This document shows positions 40,100 through 49,905 of a DNA stretch of 64,000 bases, piece after piece. Origin of the DNA: Leptospira sp. (GTDB lineage Bacteria > Spirochaetota > Leptospiria > Leptospirales > Leptospiraceae); the NCBI GenBank assembly GCA_016742255.1, contig JACVCB010000006.1, forward strand, positions 62,001-126,000, given 5' to 3'. Made by a program: the position numbers and the translations under genes. Numbering within the stretch: position 1 is the first letter of the stretch; every line of letters starts with the position of its first letter. The notes beneath the pieces are model-generated. The model saw only the letters and a list, made by a program, of their open reading frames with translations. It had not been told where the DNA came from and ran no database searches.

Positions 40100-43000
40100 A
40101 TGTTAGAAAAAATCATTCAGTTTTCCATCCACAAAAGAGCAACGGTTCTTGTGATCACCGCTGTTCTCACTCTTGTGGGTTTTTACAATGCACTCAATTT
40201 ATCCATTGATGCGATTCCGGATGTGACAAACGTCCAAGTCTCAGCAGTCACTTCTGTTCCAGGTTTATCTCCCCTTGAGGTAGAACAATTCATTACATAT
40301 CCCATTGAACTTGAGTTTAACGGGATGCCAAAGGTCACAGAAATTCGATCCATTTCAAGAACCGGTGTGAGTTCGGTGACTGTTATCTTTGAGGACGGAA
40401 CCGACATCTATTTTGCAAGGCAACTTGTGAATGAACGTTTGAAACAAGCTGAGAATTTTATTCCGAAATCATACGGTCGACCTGAACTTTCTCCTATCGC
40501 TACGGGCCTTGGTGATATTTATGAATTTGCCTTAGTCTCAGAAAGTCATACTCCAGAAGAATTAAGAACTGTGATGGAATGGGAAGTGGCAAGACAACTA
40601 CGTTCTGTTAAAGGGATCATTGATGTAAACGTTGTCGGGGGAGATGCCAAACAATTCCAAATCAAAATCGACCCCAAACGACTGTTATCTCATAATCTAA
40701 CCCTCTCCCATATTACAGAAGCTTTGGAAGGAGCCAATGTAAACTTGGGTGGAGGATACATTCAAAAAGGTGAGGAACAATTTGTCATTCGAGGAGAAAG
40801 CCAATTTAAATCCATCGATGATATAGCTCGATTATCGGTTCGAACTTCAAAAGATGGGATCCCACTCACACTCGGTCAAATTGCGCGAGTGGAAACAGGA
40901 CCTGCTCTCAGGTTTGGTTTGAGTACCATGAATGGCAAACGAGAAGTGGTAGGTGGAACTGCAATGATGTTACTTGGCAGTAACTCATTACAAGTAGTTG
41001 GCCGAGTGAAAGAGAAGATTAAGGAAATTGAATCAAGACTCCCACAAGGGATGAAGATCCAAGTGTATTATGATAGGTCTGAATTCATTGGCCGAACTCT
41101 CTCTACAGTGTTTACCAATTTGGTAGAAGCTGCCATCATCGTTTTAGTTTGTTTGATCCTTACACTGGGCACCGTCAAAGGTGCGTTTGCTGTCGCCTTA
41201 GCGATTCCTGTCTCGATGATGGTTGCCACCATTTTGATGAATGCATTTGGGATTGTGGGAAACTTGATGTCCCTCGGAGCTCTTGACTTTGGACTCCTTG
41301 TGGATGGATCGATTGTGATGTTAGAATCCACTCTCCATGGATTTCTGATTCGAAAAAGTTTCCTTCTCTCCAAAACTTCTGCCCAAGACATGGAAGATGG
41401 AATGGAAGATGTCATCATGGAATCCTGTATCAAGGTTGTAAGGGCTTCTGCATTTAGTGTGGGTATTATTTTACTCGTGTATTTACCACTCATGACGCTG
41501 GAAGGTGTAGAAGGTCGGATGTTTCGTCCGATGGCGATCACCGTAGCATTTGCGTTAGGTGCAGCTCTCCTTTATTCAATCACTACATTCCCAGCACTCA
41601 TGTCTTATATTTATAAAAAACCAATTTTACATGAGTCTGCCTTTTGGTTAAAATTCCAAAATAAATATTCTGAAATTTTGACCTATGGAATGAAATTCAA
41701 ACGCCAATTTACCTATGCAGGGATAGGAGTTGTTGTTATCTCCTTTATGCTCGCATCTACCTTGGGATCAGAATTTTTACCAAGGATTGATGAGGGTGAA
41801 ATTGCAGTCGATATCAAACGACTCCCATCCACAGCAATCAACCATTCCAGAGATCTGAATTTAGAAATGGAGAAAGTGATCTTAAAGTTTCCAGAAGCAG
41901 TCAGTGTTGTCTCGAGACAAGGCCGTGGTGAATCTGCAGCAGAACCCATAGGTTCGGAAGAAGGTGAGATGATGGTGAAGTTAAAACCTAGAAAGGAATG
42001 GGTCACCGCCAAAGACAGAGAAGAGCTGATGGAGAAAATGAAAAACTCGATCAATCAAAATGTTCCTTCATCTTACATCAGTTTGTCGCAACCGATTGAA
42101 AACCGAGTGAATGCCTTGTTGTCTGGATCAAAAGCTGATATTGTGATTAAAATCTACGGAGATGATTTAAAAACGTTAAAATTTATCGCAGATAATTATG
42201 CATCCAAAATCAAAAAGATACAAGGTGCGGCAGACTTACGAGTTCAAAAATTACTAGGTCTACCTCTGCTCGAGATCAAAATGAACCGTGGGAATATGGC
42301 TCGTTATGGAGTCAGGGCAGAGGAAGTTCTTACAACGATCGAAACCTTACGTGTTGGATTTAATGCAGGTAAGGTTTATGAAGGATACAAACGATTTGAT
42401 TTGATTGTTCGACTTGATGCCGATGTAACCGACATTGGAGTGATTGAAAATGTACCCGTCATGACTGAGCTCGGTGGAACGGTTCCTTTGGGTCAGGTCA
42501 CTGATATCCAAATGACGGAAGGTCCTGCCGCCCTATACCACGAGGGACTCAAACGTAGGATCCTTGTAGAGGTGAATGTTCGCGGGCGTGATATGATTGG
42601 TTTTGTGAATGATGTACAGTCTGCTACCGAGTCGATCGAATCAAGTTTGCCACAAGGTTATTATGTGGATTGGGGCGGACAATTTGAGAATTTTACTCGC
42701 GCTAAAAACAGGTTGGCGATTGTAATTCCGATTGCAGGTGCCATCATTTTTGGAATGTTATTCATTGCTTTTGGCAGTGTTTATTATGCCTTAGGAGTAT
42801 TTATCCTCGTTCCCTTATCATTGTCAGGTGGGATTTTATCTCTTGTGATGAGAGGACTTCCATTCTCGATCCCAGCAGGTGTTGGGTTTATCGCAGCAGC
42901 CGGTATCTCCGTGTTAAACGGAGTTGTGTATGCATCTGCCTTAAAAGACCAATTAAAAATCACAAGAGATCCATCAATCGCAGTGGTTGAAGCTGCTGTT

Positions 43001-43396
43001 TATACTCTCAGGGCTGTTGCCACAACAGAACTAGTCGCAATTATCGGATTTTTACCAATGGCCATTGCTTCCAGTGCGGGAGCAGAAGTACAAAGACCTC
43101 TCGCCACAGTGGTGATGGGTGGAGTTCTTGTTGCGACCATTTTATCTCGATTTTTATTACCAATTGCATTTGAGTTTTTAGTCAAACTAGCACAAAGACA
43201 AGAACTTAGACAAATGGAACGAGAAAGAAAGATGAACGATTACTTTGTAGAAGAAATGAAAAAATACAAAGCATCCGATTCATTCCATTCCGCTGATCAT
43301 TCTCATGGATCTCACTCAGAAAAGGAAGTCCAAGAAGATGAAGAAGAAACAAAACTATCAAAACAAAATCAAAAATCAAAACGAAAGAGGACATAG
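40100..43396 (+). CDS. Heavy-metal-type RND efflux transporter (CusA/CzcA family)
   Basis: Inner-membrane proton-driven pump of a tripartite metal exporter. 1098 residues, 12 membrane helices in the usual 1+5, 1+5 arrangement, with two large periplasmic loops. The opening ([15 protein letters not shown], then [11 protein letters not shown]) is typical of the HME subfamily. The helix-4 proton relay is conserved: Asp396, Asp402 and Glu409 in [15 protein letters not shown]. The cytoplasmic tail of about 60 residues carries a His-rich patch ([10 protein letters not shown]) and is strongly charged, perhaps for metal binding. The metal (Cu/Ag versus Zn/Co/Cd/Ni) cannot be assigned. It is followed directly by ppa, then TolC-type and adaptor genes. 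Confidence 0.92.
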   Translation: MLEKIIQFSIHKRATVLVITAVLTLVGFYNALNLSIDAIPDVTNVQVSAVTSVPGLSPLEVEQFITYPIELEFNGMPKVTEIRSISRTGVSSVTVIFEDGTDIYFARQLVNERLKQAENFIPKSYGRPELSPIATGLGDIYEFALVSESHTPEELRTVMEWEVARQLRSVKGIIDVNVVGGDAKQFQIKIDPKRLLSHNLTLSHITEALEGANVNLGGGYIQKGEEQFVIRGESQFKSIDDIARLSVRTSKDGIPLTLGQIARVETGPALRFGLSTMNGKREVVGGTAMMLLGSNSLQVVGRVKEKIKEIESRLPQGMKIQVYYDRSEFIGRTLSTVFTNLVEAAIIVLVCLILTLGTVKGAFAVALAIPVSMMVATILMNAFGIVGNLMSLGALDFGLLVDGSIVMLESTLHGFLIRKSFLLSKTSAQDMEDGMEDVIMESCIKVVRASAFSVGIILLVYLPLMTLEGVEGRMFRPMAITVAFALGAALLYSITTFPALMSYIYKKPILHESAFWLKFQNKYSEILTYGMKFKRQFTYAGIGVVVISFMLASTLGSEFLPRIDEGEIAVDIKRLPSTAINHSRDLNLEMEKVILKFPEAVSVVSRQGRGESAAEPIGSEEGEMMVKLKPRKEWVTAKDREELMEKMKNSINQNVPSSYISLSQPIENRVNALLSGSKADIVIKIYGDDLKTLKFIADNYASKIKKIQGAADLRVQKLLGLPLLEIKMNRGNMARYGVRAEEVLTTIETLRVGFNAGKVYEGYKRFDLIVRLDADVTDIGVIENVPVMTELGGTVPLGQVTDIQMTEGPAALYHEGLKRRILVEVNVRGRDMIGFVNDVQSATESIESSLPQGYYVDWGGQFENFTRAKNRLAIVIPIAGAIIFGMLFIAFGSVYYALGVFILVPLSLSGGILSLVMRGLPFSIPAGVGFIAAAGISVLNGVVYASALKDQLKITRDPSIAVVEAAVYTLRAVATTELVAIIGFLPMAIASSAGAEVQRPLATVVMGGVLVATILSRFLLPIAFEFLVKLAQRQELRQMERERKMNDYFVEEMKKYKASDSFHSADHSHGSHSEKEVQEDEEETKLSKQNQKSKRKRT

Positions 43397-44020
43397 ATGA
43401 AACCAAATTATTACGTAGCACACCCTTGGCATGGATTGGAGTTAGGACCAAAAGCTCCTGATGAATTAGATGTTTTCATTGAACTAACTCCGCAAGACAC
43501 AGTGAAATATGAAATTGATAAGGCTTCTGGTTTTATACGTGTGGACCGACCACAAAAGTATAGTAACCGTTCTCCTACTTTATATGGATTTATACCTCGC
43601 ACTTTTTCTGGTGAAGCTTCGGGCAAACATTGTTCGGATGTAGTGGGAAGACCTGATATTGTGGGTGATGGCGATCCAATTGATATTTGTGTATTAAGTG
43701 TGAATCCAATCACCCATGGTAATATGATCCTGACTGTGATTCCGATTGGTGGGTTACGTATGATTGATAAAGGAGAAGCGGATGACAAAATTGTCGCTGT
43801 ACTCAAAGGAGATGAAGTGTTTGGTCAAATCAAAGAGATTTCAGAAGTTCCAAAAGCACTCATCAACAAACTCCATCATTATTTTCTCACTTACAAATTA
43901 GATCCGAACTCTCCTTCCACGGGAACAGTCGAAATAACAGAAGTCTATGATCGTGCGGAAGCGATCAAAGTCATTCAATTTGGTATAGAGGATTATATCA
44001 AAAAATTTGTAACTGTATGA
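43397..44020 (+). CDS. ppa: Inorganic pyrophosphatase (family I, soluble)
   Basis: Hydrolyses pyrophosphate to phosphate, Mg-dependent. 207 residues. The family I signature DGDPIDICVL gives Asp91, Asp93 and Asp96; the substrate-site segments KYEIDKASGFIRVDR and YGFIPRTF are present. Its ATG begins right after the pump's stop codon, and its own stop overlaps the TolC gene as ATGA. It is thus locked into the metal-efflux operon, an unusual position for this housekeeping enzyme. Confidence 0.95.
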   Translation: MKPNYYVAHPWHGLELGPKAPDELDVFIELTPQDTVKYEIDKASGFIRVDRPQKYSNRSPTLYGFIPRTFSGEASGKHCSDVVGRPDIVGDGDPIDICVLSVNPITHGNMILTVIPIGGLRMIDKGEADDKIVAVLKGDEVFGQIKEISEVPKALINKLHHYFLTYKLDPNSPSTGTVEITEVYDRAEAIKVIQFGIEDYIKKFVTV

Positions 44021-45342
44021 AGCATTTAATTAGATATCTACTCATTTTATTTTTGGGATTCATGACAAGTGCAGTTTTTTCAAAAGAAAAAGCTGTATAT
44101 GAATTACATTCAAAGGATGAGTTGTTTTATTTGGGAGAAGATTCAAGGGCTCAGGATTCCAAAGAAAAATGGAATTTGGACGAATTGGAAAATTTTGCAG
44201 TAACCAGTAATCCTCTGTATTTGCGAGAAAAACAAAATATCGGTATGGCTCGTGGTGATGTAATCACTGCAAGTTTGTATTACAATCCCATTGTGAATAT
44301 GCAACAGCAGTTTATGGGTGCTTCTTCCAAAGCAGCAACAGGTCTTCCTGAAACATCAATCATTTACAACCAACCATTCGATATGAGTGGTGTGATCCCA
44401 CAACGTGAAAAGGTAGCCAAACAAGAGTTTTTGGCAACGATTGCTAGTTTTCGGGATTTTGATCGTTTATTTCGGTTACGCCTACGCCAAAATTTTTGGA
44501 CCTATTTATATGTTACAGAACAGATTAATTACCAAAAAGAATTTTTAGAAAATTACCAAGACCTTCTCGACTTAACGAAGTTACGTGCTGAGAAAGGGGA
44601 TATTTCGTTTTTAGAATATGATCGTTTGGCACTGGAACGGGTACAAATCGAAAGAGAATATCGAAATGCAAGGATTCTTAGGGCTCAGGTTGTTAAAAAC
44701 TTGCGAGTGTTAATTGGAATTTCTGATATCAATTCACCACTCAATATTAAAGGAAGGTTGGAATTTATCTCTACAAAGGAGTTTGGAATTGACCTCAATG
44801 ATTTTGATATTGAGGAAAGACCAGACCTAGTTGCTTTAAAAATCAGACAACAACGTGAACGGATGAACATTGAACTCAAAAAAAGAGAAATCATCCCTCC
44901 ACTGACCCTTGGGGTAGAGTTTTTAAATAAGGGAAATGAAAACGTTGCAGGTGTTTATGCGGCCACTCCACTTCCACTCTTTGATCGGAAACAAGGTGAG
45001 ATTTTAAAATCCGAAGAATCTTATAAAAAATTAGGATTTGATGTAGATGCGAAACGAAATGAGATTTTATCTGAAATTTCTGCTGCCATCAAAGAATTAC
45101 AAGCAAGAGAATCACAGTTACTAGATTACCAGAAGATGGGACTCTTAGAAAAAAACAAAGAAGTGCAAGAAAAATCGAGGCTTGCATACATTCGTGGTGC
45201 TTCCAATTTAGTTACGTTTTTGGAAGCCGAAAAAAACTATCTTAGTGTGCTTAGAAGTTATTATGAAATCATTTATCTTTATTACAACGCTTTGGAAGGA
45301 TATAAAGCATCCATAGGAAAAATGGATAACTCGGAGTTTTAA
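44017..45342 (+). CDS. Outer-membrane efflux channel (TolC/CzcC family)
   Basis: Forms the outer-membrane exit duct of the tripartite pump. 441 residues, signal peptide at 1-22 (MKHLIRYLLILFLGFMTSAVFS), then the duplicated helical hairpin arrangement of the family: long coiled-coil helices (residues 160-235 and 350-430), each ending in a GDISFLEYDR- or RGASNLVTFLEAEK-type turn motif. The start overlaps the ppa stop as ATGA. Confidence 0.88.
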   Translation: MKHLIRYLLILFLGFMTSAVFSKEKAVYELHSKDELFYLGEDSRAQDSKEKWNLDELENFAVTSNPLYLREKQNIGMARGDVITASLYYNPIVNMQQQFMGASSKAATGLPETSIIYNQPFDMSGVIPQREKVAKQEFLATIASFRDFDRLFRLRLRQNFWTYLYVTEQINYQKEFLENYQDLLDLTKLRAEKGDISFLEYDRLALERVQIEREYRNARILRAQVVKNLRVLIGISDINSPLNIKGRLEFISTKEFGIDLNDFDIEERPDLVALKIRQQRERMNIELKKREIIPPLTLGVEFLNKGNENVAGVYAATPLPLFDRKQGEILKSEESYKKLGFDVDAKRNEILSEISAAIKELQARESQLLDYQKMGLLEKNKEVQEKSRLAYIRGASNLVTFLEAEKNYLSVLRSYYEIIYLYYNALEGYKASIGKMDNSEF

Positions 45343-45348
45343 GCCAAC

Positions 45349-46530
45349 ATGCAAAATGAATTGAATTTAAAAAAAATTAGAAATATTAGTATTCTCTTAT
45401 TACTTGGAAGTGTTTTGTATTTTGGTTATACAAAGTTCTTTGGAACCGGGAAAAAAACAGAGGCTCTCACCGAGGATAAATCCAAATTTATCATCTCTAA
45501 TGAAATCCAAAAAAATCATCCATTTTCAGTGGTATATTTACAAGAAAGAGCTTTAGAAGAAGAACTACAACTCCCTGGAACTGTTTCGTATGACATGAAT
45601 AATGTGGCAAAAGTAGGTTCTCGTGTAAATGGTAGAATCGTACAAGTCTTCGTGAAAGAAGGTGAATACGTAAAAAAAAGTACAGCACTTGCCTCCATCC
45701 AATCTGTTGACTTGGGCACAACAGAAGCTGCTTATTTAAAAGCTCGCGCTAGACTCGAAGCCTTAAAGGTACAAGCTGATCGTGCAAAAGATTTGTATGA
45801 ACGAAAAGTAACTTCAGCCAAAGAATATGAAATGTCTCTGATGGATTATAAATCCGTAAAAGCAGAGATGGAAACATCAAGGAATGCATTAGAAAATTTA
45901 GGTCTCAATGAAACTGAAATCGCAAATTTAGAAGCAGGTAAATACAATTCGAAAAATTTATACATACGAACTCCCATTTCAGGCACAGTCACAGAAAGAG
46001 AAGCGATCATTGGACAAGCAGTCAACGCACGTGATAACTTATTCACTGTTGCCGATTTATCAGTGTTATGGATTAATTTAGAAGTGTATGAAAAAGATTT
46101 AGCTTCGATTCGTGTTGGAAACGAAGCTAAAGTGATTCCCATCGGATCTAAAGATGAATCATTAAAAGCCGTTGTATCGCATGTGGGTGATGTGATTGAT
46201 CCTGTGAAAAAAACAGCAGAGATACGATTGGAAGTTCGCAACTCAAAAGGTAGATTACGCCCTGGTCAAAGTGTTACTGCAACTGTTGTTGGTGCAATGG
46301 TAACATCATCGGTTAACAAGGCGAAAGTGATTCCATCAAATTGTATTCATAAAATCGAAGGGGAAAACTTTATTTTTGTCAGAAATCCAGATGGTTCTTT
46401 CTCTGCGAAAAAAATTGGTATCGGGAAAACCTATGATAATTGGGTTGAAGTGACTGATGGAGTTGGATCGGGAGAAGCCATTGTGGAAGAGGGAAGTTTT
46501 GTCTTAAAAAGTGAATATTTGAAACTCTAA
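45349..46530 (+). CDS. Efflux RND periplasmic adaptor subunit (CzcB/CusB-like)
   Basis: Membrane fusion protein joining the RND pump to the TolC-type channel. 393 residues. It has an N-terminal membrane anchor (ISILLLGSVLYFGYTKFF), lipoyl-like half motifs (GTVSYDMNNVAKVGSRVNGR and YIRTPISGTVTEREAIIGQA), an alpha-helical hairpin between them (about residues 125-195), a beta-barrel domain and a membrane-proximal domain. No N-terminal metal-binding Met/His motif is obvious. It is the last gene of the operon; lexA starts 50 bases later, with a candidate promoter between. Confidence 0.88.
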   Translation: MQNELNLKKIRNISILLLLGSVLYFGYTKFFGTGKKTEALTEDKSKFIISNEIQKNHPFSVVYLQERALEEELQLPGTVSYDMNNVAKVGSRVNGRIVQVFVKEGEYVKKSTALASIQSVDLGTTEAAYLKARARLEALKVQADRAKDLYERKVTSAKEYEMSLMDYKSVKAEMETSRNALENLGLNETEIANLEAGKYNSKNLYIRTPISGTVTEREAIIGQAVNARDNLFTVADLSVLWINLEVYEKDLASIRVGNEAKVIPIGSKDESLKAVVSHVGDVIDPVKKTAEIRLEVRNSKGRLRPGQSVTATVVGAMVTSSVNKAKVIPSNCIHKIEGENFIFVRNPDGSFSAKKIGIGKTYDNWVEVTDGVGSGEAIVEEGSFVLKSEYLKL

Positions 46531-46544
46531 TCACTTGTTTTTTG

Positions 46545-46573
46545 TTGACATAACGCCCATTTCCTATTTATCT
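46545..46573 (+). promoter_or_regulatory. Candidate lexA promoter
   Basis: A perfect TTGACA (46545-46550) lies in the 50-base gap before lexA. The -10 is poor: the bases at 17-base spacing are TTATCT (46568-46573), with TATTTA a little earlier. I looked for the TTTG-N5-CAAA box reported for Leptospira LexA and did not find one here. Confidence 0.35.
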
Positions 46574-46580
46574 GTTTAGT

Positions 46581-47189
46581 ATGAAAGACCTCACGGAAAA
46601 ACAAGAATCTGTTTTACAATACATCTCGGACACGGTCCGAGAAAAGGGATTTCCCCCTACCATCCGTGAGATTGGTGACCAATTTGGAATCACTGCAAAA
46701 GGTGCATACGACCACCTAAAGGCAATTGAAAAAAAAGGTTATATCCGCACTTCTAAAAACCAAAGCCGTGCCATCGAACTTCTGAAAGGAAATGCCGACG
46801 AAGCTCTCCTGGTTCGTGCTTCTGGGATCCCACTCCTTGGCCAAGTGGCAGCAGGGAATCCCATCCTTGCAGAAGAAAACATTGAAGAATACATTGCTGT
46901 CCCAGATGATTTGGCAACAAAACCAGGGACCTTTGCCTTAAAGGTGAAAGGTGATTCCATGGTGGAAGCGGGGATCAGTGACGGGGACATTGCCATCATC
47001 CAGAAAAAGGATACAGCAAGGAATGGCGAAATTGTTGTGGCAATGATCGATAATGAAGCCACTCTCAAGGTTTTTTACAAAGAACCAGACATGATCCGTC
47101 TGGAACCTCGGAATGCAAAACTCAAACCCATTCGCACAAAGAAAGCAACGATAATTGGAAAACTCATAGGCCTCTATCGTATTTACTGA
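46581..47189 (+). CDS. lexA: LexA repressor
   Basis: SOS-response repressor that cleaves itself when RecA is activated. 202 residues. N-terminal winged helix-turn-helix (MKDLTEKQESVLQYI, PPTIREIGDQFGITAKGAY) and C-terminal S24 peptidase domain with cleavage site Ala91-Gly92 (QVAAGNP), nucleophile Ser126 (KGDSM) and Lys163 (ATLKVF). All catalytic residues are present. Confidence 0.97.
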   Translation: MKDLTEKQESVLQYISDTVREKGFPPTIREIGDQFGITAKGAYDHLKAIEKKGYIRTSKNQSRAIELLKGNADEALLVRASGIPLLGQVAAGNPILAEENIEEYIAVPDDLATKPGTFALKVKGDSMVEAGISDGDIAIIQKKDTARNGEIVVAMIDNEATLKVFYKEPDMIRLEPRNAKLKPIRTKKATIIGKLIGLYRIY

Positions 47190-47225
47190 TTGACCAAGAG
47201 TAGGTTTCCTTTGATCCTAGAAGGG

Positions 47226-47516
47226 ATGTCGAAACATCTCTTCTCACTCGCCTGTATCACACTCTCCCTTTTCCTTGTCAGTTGTGCTCCCAAAAAACAA
47301 GAAATCAATGCTTATGATTTAAAACGTGTTTTGGAACGATTTGCTCAAAATCGAATCCAAACGGGACTTATGGCAGATACCAAACGTCCAACTCCATCAG
47401 ACGTACAACTATTCGAAGAAGCATGTGATGTGTATCGTTTGTCGATTCCTGAGGCAAAAGAAATGTTAAAACAAGAGAATAAGTCATTATACGAGTCAAT
47501 TTATGGAAATGAATAA
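47226..47516 (+). CDS. Small lipoprotein of unknown function
   Basis: A 96-residue product with a lipoprotein signal (MSKHLFSLACITLSLFLVSC, lipobox LFLVSC with Cys20) and a helical, charged mature part containing RVLERFAQNRIQTG. No family recognised. The start is uncertain: ATG 47226 is conventional, while an in-frame TTG at 47211 lies seven bases after an AGTAGG site, and the frame is open back to lexA. It overlaps the downstream protease gene by 14 bases, so the two are probably coexpressed and may act together in the envelope. Confidence 0.68.
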   Translation: MSKHLFSLACITLSLFLVSCAPKKQEINAYDLKRVLERFAQNRIQTGLMADTKRPTPSDVQLFEEACDVYRLSIPEAKEMLKQENKSLYESIYGNE

Positions 47517-48879
47517 AGTGAAATTTTCAGAACGTTTTTTGTGGTTAAGTGTCACCTTGTCACTGTTAGGAATCGTTTTTTTCCTAAGCATTGAAAAAGT
47601 AAAAGCCATCTCCTCTGATGGGGAAAAATACCTACAAATTTTACATGAAGTTGTCGCTTATATCGAAAACGACTTTGTTGAACCCCAAGAAGAGAAAAAA
47701 ATATACATTGGAGCGATCCAAGGTGCCTTACATAGTTTAGGTGACCCACATACTCGTTTTATCGATGTGGATGAATTTAAAGAACTTCAAAACGAAACCA
47801 AAGGGAGTTTTGGTGGCATTGGTGTCGAACTCAACTACCAAGAGAATGCTTTTGTCATTGTGGCACCGATTGAAGGAACTCCTGCTTGGAAGGCTGGTCT
47901 TTTACCACAGGACAAAATCATCGAAATCAATGGGAAACCAGTCAAATCACTTTCCCAAGCGGAATCCTTTGCCATGATGCGTGGTGAAGTGGGAACTTCG
48001 ATTTCCATGAAAATTGAAAGGAAAGGATTAAAAGAACCTTTTGTTGTCAATTTAGTGAGAGAACTCATTCAAATTCGATTTATACGTTCCTTTTATCTTC
48101 CTGAAAAAGAAACCGGTTACATCAAACTCGTTCAGTTTATGGGGAAAGATACAGGCAAAGAATTTGCAGCTGCAGTTAAAAACTTAAAAGACTCAGGTGC
48201 CAAAAAACTTGTGATCGACCTGCGAATGAATCCAGGTGGCCTCCTTGATTTAGCAATTGATTTAGCGGATTTGTTCCTTCCTCCCAACTCAGACATTGTA
48301 TCTGTAAAAGGAAGAGGGGGAGTTCTCATCAAAAGTTTTAAATCGGAAGATCGTGATTTAAAATTCTTGGATTTACCTGTTGCTATCTTGGTCAATGGTG
48401 GGTCTGCGAGTGCATCCGAAATTTTAGCTGGAGCTTTAAAGGACAACAAACGAGCGTTAATCGTTGGGACCCAAAGTTTTGGAAAAGGAAGTGTTCAGTC
48501 CATTATTCCTTTATCCTTTGGTGCTGGTGTTGCGATCACCATTCAAAAATATTATACACCATCAGGGATATCGATCCATGGAAAAGGAATCACACCTGAT
48601 CATGTCATCAATCCTGTTTCTGCCAATGAAGACGAAAAGTATGCATTGGAAAAATTATTTAAGAAAAACTTAATCCGACCTTTTTTAGAATCTCATTCTG
48701 AATTTAATGAAACCTCGATCGCAGATTTTAAGGAAATCCTTAAAAAGGAAAATTTGAAGATATCTGATTCTGTGATTCGGATTTTTTTATTCAATGAAAT
48801 GAGAATGGGTTCTTCCCAATCCAAACCAAGACTCGACTTGGACATTCAATTATCAGAAGCAATTAACCTATTGAAATAA
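47503..48879 (+). CDS. C-terminal processing peptidase (S41 family)
   Basis: Periplasmic tail-specific protease, CtpA/CtpB-like. 458 residues: N-terminal membrane anchor (FLWLSVTLSLLGIVFFLSI), PDZ domain (FGGIGVELNYQENAF through about residue 190) and the S41 catalytic domain with Ser303 (GGSASASE) and Lys328 (TQSFGKGSVQ), 25 residues apart as in characterised members. A second ATG two codons in is an alternative start. It overlaps the lipoprotein gene and is followed directly by tsaD. Confidence 0.92.
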   Translation: MEMNKVKFSERFLWLSVTLSLLGIVFFLSIEKVKAISSDGEKYLQILHEVVAYIENDFVEPQEEKKIYIGAIQGALHSLGDPHTRFIDVDEFKELQNETKGSFGGIGVELNYQENAFVIVAPIEGTPAWKAGLLPQDKIIEINGKPVKSLSQAESFAMMRGEVGTSISMKIERKGLKEPFVVNLVRELIQIRFIRSFYLPEKETGYIKLVQFMGKDTGKEFAAAVKNLKDSGAKKLVIDLRMNPGGLLDLAIDLADLFLPPNSDIVSVKGRGGVLIKSFKSEDRDLKFLDLPVAILVNGGSASASEILAGALKDNKRALIVGTQSFGKGSVQSIIPLSFGAGVAITIQKYYTPSGISIHGKGITPDHVINPVSANEDEKYALEKLFKKNLIRPFLESHSEFNETSIADFKEILKKENLKISDSVIRIFLFNEMRMGSSQSKPRLDLDIQLSEAINLLK

Positions 48880-49905
48880 ATGGTTTATGGAATTGGGATT
48901 GAATCCAGTTGTGATGAAACGTCAATTGCCATTGTCAAAGATGGCAAAGAATTAGTTTCACTCAAAGTATACAGCCAAATTGAAACCCATTCTCCTTATC
49001 GGGGAGTGGTCCCTGAAATTGCCTCTCGTGCACATTTGGAAAAAATAAATTCACTTCTTTCTGTTTGTATGGAAGAAGCAAATTTGAAGTTCTCTGATTT
49101 GCAATATGTTGCTGTGACAGGGTATCCAGGTCTTGTTGGGTCTCTTATGATTGGAGCACAACTGGCAAGGTGTATCTCACTTGTGCATTCCATCCCGATT
49201 GTTCTTGTGAACCATTTAGAAGCACACTTAACTGTAATCGGACTCGAAAACAATTTGCCCGCATTTCCCTGGTTAGGTGTTCTTCTGTCGGGAGGCAATT
49301 CGTCCATTTACATCTACAAAGGTTTTGGTGATTTGGAATTACTTGCCGATACCAGGGATGATTCTCTTGGGGAAGCATTTGATAAGGTCAGTGCGATTTT
49401 GGGTTTACCTTACCCAGGTGGTCCCATCATTGAAAAAATGGCATCTTCCTATGAAATACCCAAAGGAGAAAAAAGTCCCTTTCCTAAGTTATTAAAAGAA
49501 GACACACAGGATACGATTCGTTTCTCCTACAGCGGTTTAAAAACAGCAGTACTGTATTACCTAAAGTCATTCACAGGCACAGCTCCCATTGGAAAAATTG
49601 CTTATTACTTTCAAAAAACAGCCTTTGAATTAGTGGTACGAAATATAACAAAGGCGATCGAAAAAACCCAAATCAAAACCGTTGTTGCAGCTGGGGGAGT
49701 GCTTGCGAATGAAACACTTAGGTCTACCCTCCAATCAGAAGCCAAAAATCGATCTTTTCAATTGTATTACCCCCAAAAAAAAATTTACTGCACGGATAAC
49801 GGAGCGATGGTGGCATGTCTTGGATACCATCTTTGGAAAGAAAAAAAATTTGTAGGACTCGATTTTAAAGTCAGTCCAAAACGAAACTTTGAACAAATAC
49901 TATGA
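48880..49905 (+). CDS. tsaD: tRNA threonylcarbamoyladenosine synthase subunit TsaD
   Basis: Transfers threonylcarbamoyl to A37 of ANN-decoding tRNAs with TsaB and TsaE. 341 residues, ASKHA fold. GIESSCDETSIAIV at the N-terminus, the metal-binding pair in VNHLEAHL, and GVLLSGGNSSIY are the expected motifs. Its ATG follows the protease stop with no gap, and pssA overlaps its end as ATGA. Confidence 0.96.
   Translation: MVYGIGIESSCDETSIAIVKDGKELVSLKVYSQIETHSPYRGVVPEIASRAHLEKINSLLSVCMEEANLKFSDLQYVAVTGYPGLVGSLMIGAQLARCISLVHSIPIVLVNHLEAHLTVIGLENNLPAFPWLGVLLSGGNSSIYIYKGFGDLELLADTRDDSLGEAFDKVSAILGLPYPGGPIIEKMASSYEIPKGEKSPFPKLLKEDTQDTIRFSYSGLKTAVLYYLKSFTGTAPIGKIAYYFQKTAFELVVRNITKAIEKTQIKTVVAAGGVLANETLRSTLQSEAKNRSFQLYYPQKKIYCTDNGAMVACLGYHLWKEKKFVGLDFKVSPKRNFEQIL

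Noticed and set aside
41068..41541. A 157-codon minus-strand frame inside the RND pump gene
   Set aside because: Antisense shadow of membrane helices of the pump; composition reflects complement codon bias.
46531..46580. LexA self-regulation box upstream of lexA
   Set aside because: No TTTG-N5-CAAA or other convincing palindrome is present; only a -35-like hexamer was found.
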